Source: PBB1 sp965229345
Lineage (GTDB): Bacteria > Pseudomonadota > Gammaproteobacteria > Burkholderiales > Burkholderiaceae_C
Direction of reading: 5' to 3'
Length of the DNA stretch: 64,000 bases
Assembly (NCBI GenBank): GCA_965229345.1
Contig: OZ245872.1
Coordinates: forward strand, 3,348,001-3,412,000
Below are more model-generated notes on this DNA. The model searched no databases. It saw only the letters and a program-made list of their open reading frames with translations, and was not told the DNA's origin. Position 1 is the stretch's first letter. The stretch is not shown here.

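Overview
The window is high-GC DNA with the gene content of a betaproteobacterium of the order Burkholderiales, most likely a Leptothrix/Rubrivivax/Ideonella-like lineage. The evidence is the order polA / DUF2782-like gene / thrB / BPSS1780-type membrane gene, a GTP-type PEP carboxykinase, two PEP-CTERM proteins and a sigma-54 promoter in front of one of them. This assignment is inferred from gene content; no rRNA or tRNA was seen.

The left half (1-30.4 kb) is ordinary chromosome made of short operons. 1-5.1 kb: DNA polymerase I (cut by the left edge, minus strand), then homoserine kinase, a membrane protein, an SDR oxidoreductase and a 2OG-Fe(II) oxygenase. 5.2-9.6 kb: a fused transporter-like/spermidine-synthase-like protein, a lipoprotein, a PCuAC-like protein that has lost its copper ligands, and a PEP-CTERM protein. 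10-16.4 kb: an exported PHP-type hydrolase ending in a strong terminator, a PpiC-like isomerase translationally coupled to a HupE/UreJ membrane protein, a Tat-exported PhoD phosphatase and a small membrane protein. 16.6-20 kb: PEP carboxykinase, apparently starting at an AUC codon, a ParA-like ATPase, and a second PEP-CTERM protein behind a sigma-54 promoter. 20-24.4 kb: a FecR/DUF6600-type lipoprotein, peptide deformylase, MiaA, and an OmpA-like lipoprotein. 24.5-30.4 kb: a LolD/YbbA-type ABC transporter, an HPP/CBS protein, a small hypothetical protein and an IMPACT/YigZ protein.

The right half (30.6-64 kb) is one uninterrupted plus-strand reading frame. It starts at a TTG codon at 30606 and is still open at the right edge, so it encodes more than 11,130 residues here. 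An N-terminal LEPRVLLSG motif marks it as a LEPR-XLL-type giant surface or secreted protein. In order it carries a modular array with a period of about 1.3 kb (PPC-like beta domains alternating with four LamG-like and two other jelly-roll-like modules), 17 CARDB-like repeats, an IPT/TIG-like domain, a propeller, nine cadherin/He_PIG-like domains, an Rhs/YD-like segment, a dockerin-like calcium-binding pair, Big/ZU5-like domains, a YVTN-like propeller, an alpha/beta-hydrolase-like domain whose nucleophile serine is glycine, and a metzincin-type zinc motif.

The other notable signal is in the convergent gap at 27.8-28.1 kb. Two oppositely oriented copies of one structured element share identical 22-nt and 14-nt core segments, but each is closed by an unrelated long helix that is nevertheless paired. 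This is what a structured RNA or a hairpin mobile element would look like.
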